64,000 nt of DNA from Saccharum officinarum (taxonomy: Eukaryota > Streptophyta > Magnoliopsida > Poales > Poaceae), in the NCBI GenBank assembly GCA_020631735.1, contig CM036209.1, forward strand, positions 2,765,451 through 2,829,450. Direction: 5' to 3'. The position numbers were made by a program, and so were the translations under genes. Shown in pieces: positions 60,264 to 64,000 of the stretch. How positions within the stretch are numbered: the stretch's first letter is position 1; each line of letters begins with the position of its first letter. The notes beneath the pieces were generated by a model, which did not search any database, had not been told where the DNA came from, and worked only from the letters and a program-made list of their open reading frames with translations.

Positions 60264-61956
60264 CTACAGAAACACAAACAAAAACTCATGCTGCTCCAAT
60301 GTACAGCCCTTTTTTTTTTGTTAGGAATCTGGTCCTTTTAAGTTCCACCATCATTTAGAGTTTGCCTATCTGATTCGCACTGGTAAACATCGAATCTGGC
60401 GCCCTTTCTGCTATATAAGCACAAAGATAAAAACAGTAAGAGGCCTGAGTCGATTATCTGTGTAAACTGCAAGGTGAATTTAAAATGGTTAAGGCCAAGT
60501 CTCCAAAAGTTCAGACAGATTGTAGCAAGTAGTAGTAGTTTTTTAATAAGTGAACCAGTCTCCTTACCTATAGAAGCTTAATTAAAATACCAATCAATCA
60601 AAACTCTAAAAATACCAATCAATCATAGTCAATTTAACCGTAAACTGATTCTCTTATTTTCCCTCACTAAGTCAATCACAACCCAAAGAAGATATCATAA
60701 TCTTTCGAGAGCAACAATCATGCGAGGTTAGAACACACTGAAGATAATGAGCAGCAGAAAGTGAAGCATTGGCGGAGGGAAACCACATATTGTCTCAGAA
60801 GGAGAAGAGACATTTGCAAGTTCACCAAATTACAGAAATTATGTATGTATGTCTTGATAAAATTATTCATAACTTTGTTCGATCTTTTCATCTGTAAACT
60901 GAACAATGTTAATAATTATTTATTAGCCTGTGTCCAAGCAATTGAAGAAAATAAGCATCTTACTGCAAGTTCCGTTATCATTAACAGTAGGAAATGAAAA
61001 AAAGGAAATTGCATCTTACTGCAATTTCCGTTATCATCAAAGACGTCCGATACAACAGATATTCAATAGTTCAAAACTACAAATTTCCAGATACTATCGA
61101 AGCCGCTAATTAATAGATGATAGCCAAGACATATTCCAGTTTTCAAATATTGGGCGCACTTTTAACAGTTATGACGCAAACATCAAAAAGTTCTGCAACA
61201 TCAGCAAGACCATGATAATTTAGGATACATGAGCAGATCAATGTTCCAAACGTCCAGCGTCCTCAATCAAGTGGAACCAGCTGTGTATGCCTCCAGTAGT
61301 TCTGAAGAACATGATAGAACGTGCAACCTGTGGCAGGTCTGAGAGTAGAGAGAGTTAGTTCATTGACAACAATTTCACAAGGTCTCTAATGCATACGTAC
61401 TTCTAAACTTAGCTTAGCTTGTACTGTTCACCTCTTCAGAGGAGTGCGTCACAAAGAGGCTTGACCAGCCTAGCTAATCAGCACCCAAACAATGCAAGTT
61501 GTCGGCCAGTTTGAATGCATCAGCATATGGAATTTCACATGAAAGGCCGTCACGGCCTTACAAATACATTAACAAATATACACAGGTACGAGCAACAATA
61601 CAATTTATTGAGAGCCATCAATCAGAGGGATGAGCCATGATCATTGATCACAATACATCATGTGACGCTTGGAAGCAGCCAAGGCCCCAGGACGTCATGA
61701 TCTGATGGCAGACCCTACCAAATCTGTGATGCCCCAAGTCATCGACTTCAACGAGTAGCTTGCTAGACTACATACGTACACATATACAGCTTAGTTACAT
61801 TATTTTTAAGCGACCAAATAATGATATGATGCTATACTAGTACACTACAATATGCTACTATGCACTATGGTGGGTGGGGTGGGCTAACCAGTACTATATG
61901 CTAACCAATACTTACAGCTAGCAATAATGCAAACCCTATACAGACACATATCACCA
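60264..61956. other. Intergenic between SRO and the D53-like gene
   Basis: AT-rich, and includes the 3' UTR of the D53-like gene at its right end. One small open segment on the minus strand, 61327-61238, follows a good acceptor (CTGCCACAG) and encodes 29 residues including SIMFFRTTGGIHSWFHLIED before a stop. I do not recognise it. Duplicated GGAAATTGCATCTTACTGCAA-type sequence occurs near 60955 and 61010. Confidence 0.4.
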
Positions 61957-63942
61957 TCACCAATCCAGAATTATTCTCGAGGGAAGGAAAAGTCCAAAAC
62001 CGTCTTCTTTCACCGGCGTTTCATGCTCACAGGCAACCAATCTCAGAGTACAGCTGCTCAAATTCTTACACCTGACCTTCAGCTGCTCAAGGCTCCTGGC
62101 AAACACCTGCTCCACCCATGTCCGCACAGGCCTCTTCTCATGTGAATCGGATGCCCATGCCGCTGCCGCCACTACTTGCTCCATAGCCACAGCGTCAATC
62201 TCCAGCCTGCACCTGGAGCCTAGAGTCTTGCTCATAGTATTGCTAAACTCCTGCAGGATATCCTCACAAAGTTTGCCAAAGTCAAATGGCTTGAAATTGA
62301 TTGACTCGTCCACTGATCGTAAGAGGTTGCCCACAGATCCCTCTGGATCACCAGACGAGTTCCCGTGGCTGCTACTGCTGTCGTCATCACCATCCTTGAC
62401 TTCGGCCTCGTCGCCTGGGAGGTTCAAGTCGAATGGAACGCTTGATGTTCTATGCAGTCGCTTTGAAGTGCTCGGTGATTCTGCTGTCTTTTCTTGCTCA
62501 TCAGAGATCTGGAGCTTCCGCTTACTAAAAGAACTGGAGTACAAAGATGCTTGATTGTTTCTCAAGGAATGCCTTGAGGAAACTACAACTTTGCCTCCAG
62601 GGCCTCCACTGATGTTGGCTGTACCCGGCTCAACTATGATCTTCAGTTGATTTCCACGAGCTGCCACAACCTTTTCTTCTGAAAAAACATTGCCCTCTTC
62701 CATCCCAAGAGAGGCATCTTGACATCCTTGGATCATTCTTGTAGACAACACCACAATCGAGTCATTAAGGTCAGCCACCCGTCCCCCATGCAAGTCTTTG
62801 TACCTGCCAGTCTCCATGGCATGAATCAGGCTCTCCTGAACAAGGCAGTCAGCTTTGTCAACATTGTCAAGGAAGATAACTGATCGCCGCTTCCTTCTCA
62901 ACTCTTCAGAGATACAGTCGGTGGCACGCTTTCCTCTGAAATTGGGGTTACCCCAGTCATGGAGGCTTAGGTCCAGATATATCAGATTCTCTGAGCTATC
63001 GTGCATCAGCTCAGCGAGTGCAACACCAACTCTCCGCTTGGCAATGCTATCCGGACCATAAAAACTAAACCATATGTCATTCTTCTTGTTTGCACCACGA
63101 CGCCTCTCCGTTGACCTGCACCGCACAATGGATGCACAAATACCACTCAAGGCTTCCTCCTGCCTCCCAACAGCCTTAAACAGTCGTTCCATGAGTAGCT
63201 TGTAATTGCTCAAATCATAACTTTGTGCTGCGAGGGGTGAAGGCCTCTGCCACTGGCCAAAGGCAGAAGCACCTCCTGAAGCTGCTGAATGCAGAGCACT
63301 AGGTGAAGTTTGATCCCAATTTGAGGAACTCCTGAAGCATGTGTAAGGCTGTGCAGAGAAGTGAGAAGGCTTAAGATTCAGATCATCAACCTTCTTGGGC
63401 ATCAGCTGGATAGACCCTTCAGCATCCTCTACCTGTTTACACAGTGCATTACTTGAATCCTTGGAAGAAGATCCACGAGGGGTGGCCAACACCAAGTCAG
63501 TGGCCACAGGTGCAGCAGATGATGAGGACGCATGATCTTCAGGGTTGTCACAATTTGATGAGTTGCTATGTTGGGATGGCACAGCCCTATCTTGGAGGGG
63601 TTCATCACTCTTTGATTTCCTGACTTGAAGGTTCAATACAAGGTCTGCATTCATTTGGGTGGAAATAGATGGCGCTGAAATACTCTTTGCAGTTGTGTTG
63701 GTATGCGGATAAGACACTGCAGAAGGCCTAATAACCTCCCTTTGAAGTGCAACTGACTGTGAACTTTGGTTTGGATTTGCACATCTTTCCCTGTCAACTC
63801 GAACATCAATTTGATGTGGAAATAACTGGCAAGGATCTCTGTTGATCCTATTGCAACCTTGGTGGATTCGTAGGCAGTACTCATTCCACTTCTTCTTTAG
63901 ATTCAGTATTTTTGTACTCAATACCATCTGATCATCTCTAAC
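61957..63942 (-). CDS. D53: D53/SMXL strigolactone-signalling repressor, last exon
   Basis: Clp-ATPase-like nuclear repressor that recruits TOPLESS-type corepressors and is degraded when strigolactone activates D14 and SCF-D3. The exon opens after an AG acceptor at 63943 (VRDDQMVLSTKILNLKKKWN). It encodes 661 residues, matching the C-terminal two thirds of rice D53 as I remember it. Visible are LVLNLQ and DLNLK motifs, the D2-type region (WFSFYGPDSIAKRRVGVALAEL, VIFLDNVDKADCLVQ) and the EAR motif FDLNLP. The C-terminus is RIILDW. The N-terminal double Clp domain lies in exons beyond the window. The loop that reads FRGKT in D53 reads FRGKRATD here (62920-62937). The frame is completely open, so the exon appears functional. 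Whether it is D53 or its paralogue cannot be decided here. Confidence 0.93.
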   Translation of the reverse strand, partial: VRDDQMVLSTKILNLKKKWNEYCLRIHQGCNRINRDPCQLFPHQIDVRVDRERCANPNQSSQSVALQREVIRPSAVSYPHTNTTAKSISAPSISTQMNADLVLNLQVRKSKSDEPLQDRAVPSQHSNSSNCDNPEDHASSSSAAPVATDLVLATPRGSSSKDSSNALCKQVEDAEGSIQLMPKKVDDLNLKPSHFSAQPYTCFRSSSNWDQTSPSALHSAASGGASAFGQWQRPSPLAAQSYDLSNYKLLMERLFKAVGRQEEALSGICASIVRCRSTERRRGANKKNDIWFSFYGPDSIAKRRVGVALAELMHDSSENLIYLDLSLHDWGNPNFRGKRATDCISEELRRKRRSVIFLDNVDKADCLVQESLIHAMETGRYKDLHGGRVADLNDSIVVLSTRMIQGCQDASLGMEEGNVFSEEKVVAARGNQLKIIVEPGTANISGGPGGKVVVSSRHSLRNNQASLYSSSFSKRKLQISDEQEKTAESPSTSKRLHRTSSVPFDLNLPGDEAEVKDGDDDSSSSHGNSSGDPEGSVGNLLRSVDESINFKPFDFGKLCEDILQEFSNTMSKTLGSRCRLEIDAVAMEQVVAAAAWASDSHEKRPVRTWVEQVFARSLEQLKVRCKNLSSCTLRLVACEHETPVKEDGFGLFLPSRIILDW

Positions 63943-64000
63943 CTGCACTGAAGAAAAACTGTACATCTTTTATACCAATCAAATCCAAAAGTATTCATCT
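63943..64000 (-). other. Intron of the D53-like gene
   Basis: Minus-strand sequence with a pyrimidine-rich TTTTTCTTCAG and the acceptor GTGCAG directly before the exon. Confidence 0.7.

Noticed and set aside
1..64000. tRNA, rRNA or microRNA genes
   Set aside because: No convincing cloverleaf or conserved RNA motif was noticed by eye; the tRNA-like matches are retrotransposon primer sites. A covariance-model scan would be decisive.

Overview
The window is nuclear DNA of a grass (Poaceae). The host genes are intron-containing and resemble grass proteins. Most of the rest is LTR retrotransposons, CACTA transposons and small MITEs typical of grass chromosomes. I cannot name the species. The sequence is a draft assembly: there are two 100-N gaps (22973-23072 and 49786-49885), and many single-base length errors are likely.

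Layout. 1-9806: the 3' part of a decayed Ty3/gypsy chromovirus (gag, protease, RT, RNase H, integrase, chromodomain-like tail) with a 4.8-kb 3' LTR. 10003-13761: a CACTA transposon with a Transposase_24-like gene. 14344-15533 (-): a broken plant O-methyltransferase. 18027-22133 (-): an autoinhibited plasma-membrane-type Ca2+-ATPase lacking its first coding exon. 23073-31473: a young non-autonomous LTR retrotransposon with 3.8-kb LTRs, inserted where that first exon and the promoter would be expected. 31582-32665 (-): an integrase remnant. 33878-35825 (-): a DUF3615-like gene, with a second partial copy at 39528-39954 (-); a small CACTA element lies between the two, at 38164-39393. 40921-43012: a solo copia LTR with intact target duplication. 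43346-49785: a SIRE-like Ty1/copia element cut by the second gap. 53006-57126 (-), with a probable 5' UTR exon near 59573-60000: an RCD1/SRO-type protein (WWE, inactive PARP-like and RST domains). 61957-63942 (-): the last exon of a D53/SMXL-type strigolactone signalling repressor.

The real host genes (Ca2+-ATPase, SRO, D53-like, DUF3615-like) all lie on the minus strand. They do not form a pathway. Calcium transport, stress and redox co-regulation and strigolactone signalling are simply neighbours. From memory, D53 and its paralogue lie near the ends of rice chromosomes 11 and 12, and Ca2+-ATPase genes also occur there, so synteny with that duplicated block is worth testing.

The most interesting points are: the decapitated Ca2+-ATPase beside a fresh insertion; an altered RGKT degron motif in the D53-like protein; an autonomous/non-autonomous retrotransposon pair; and two related copia LTRs whose palindromic arrays differ in sequence but share an ACGCGT core. 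The two LTRs of the young element differ only by single-base indels. Frameshifts in this window should therefore not be taken as proof of pseudogenes without read support.
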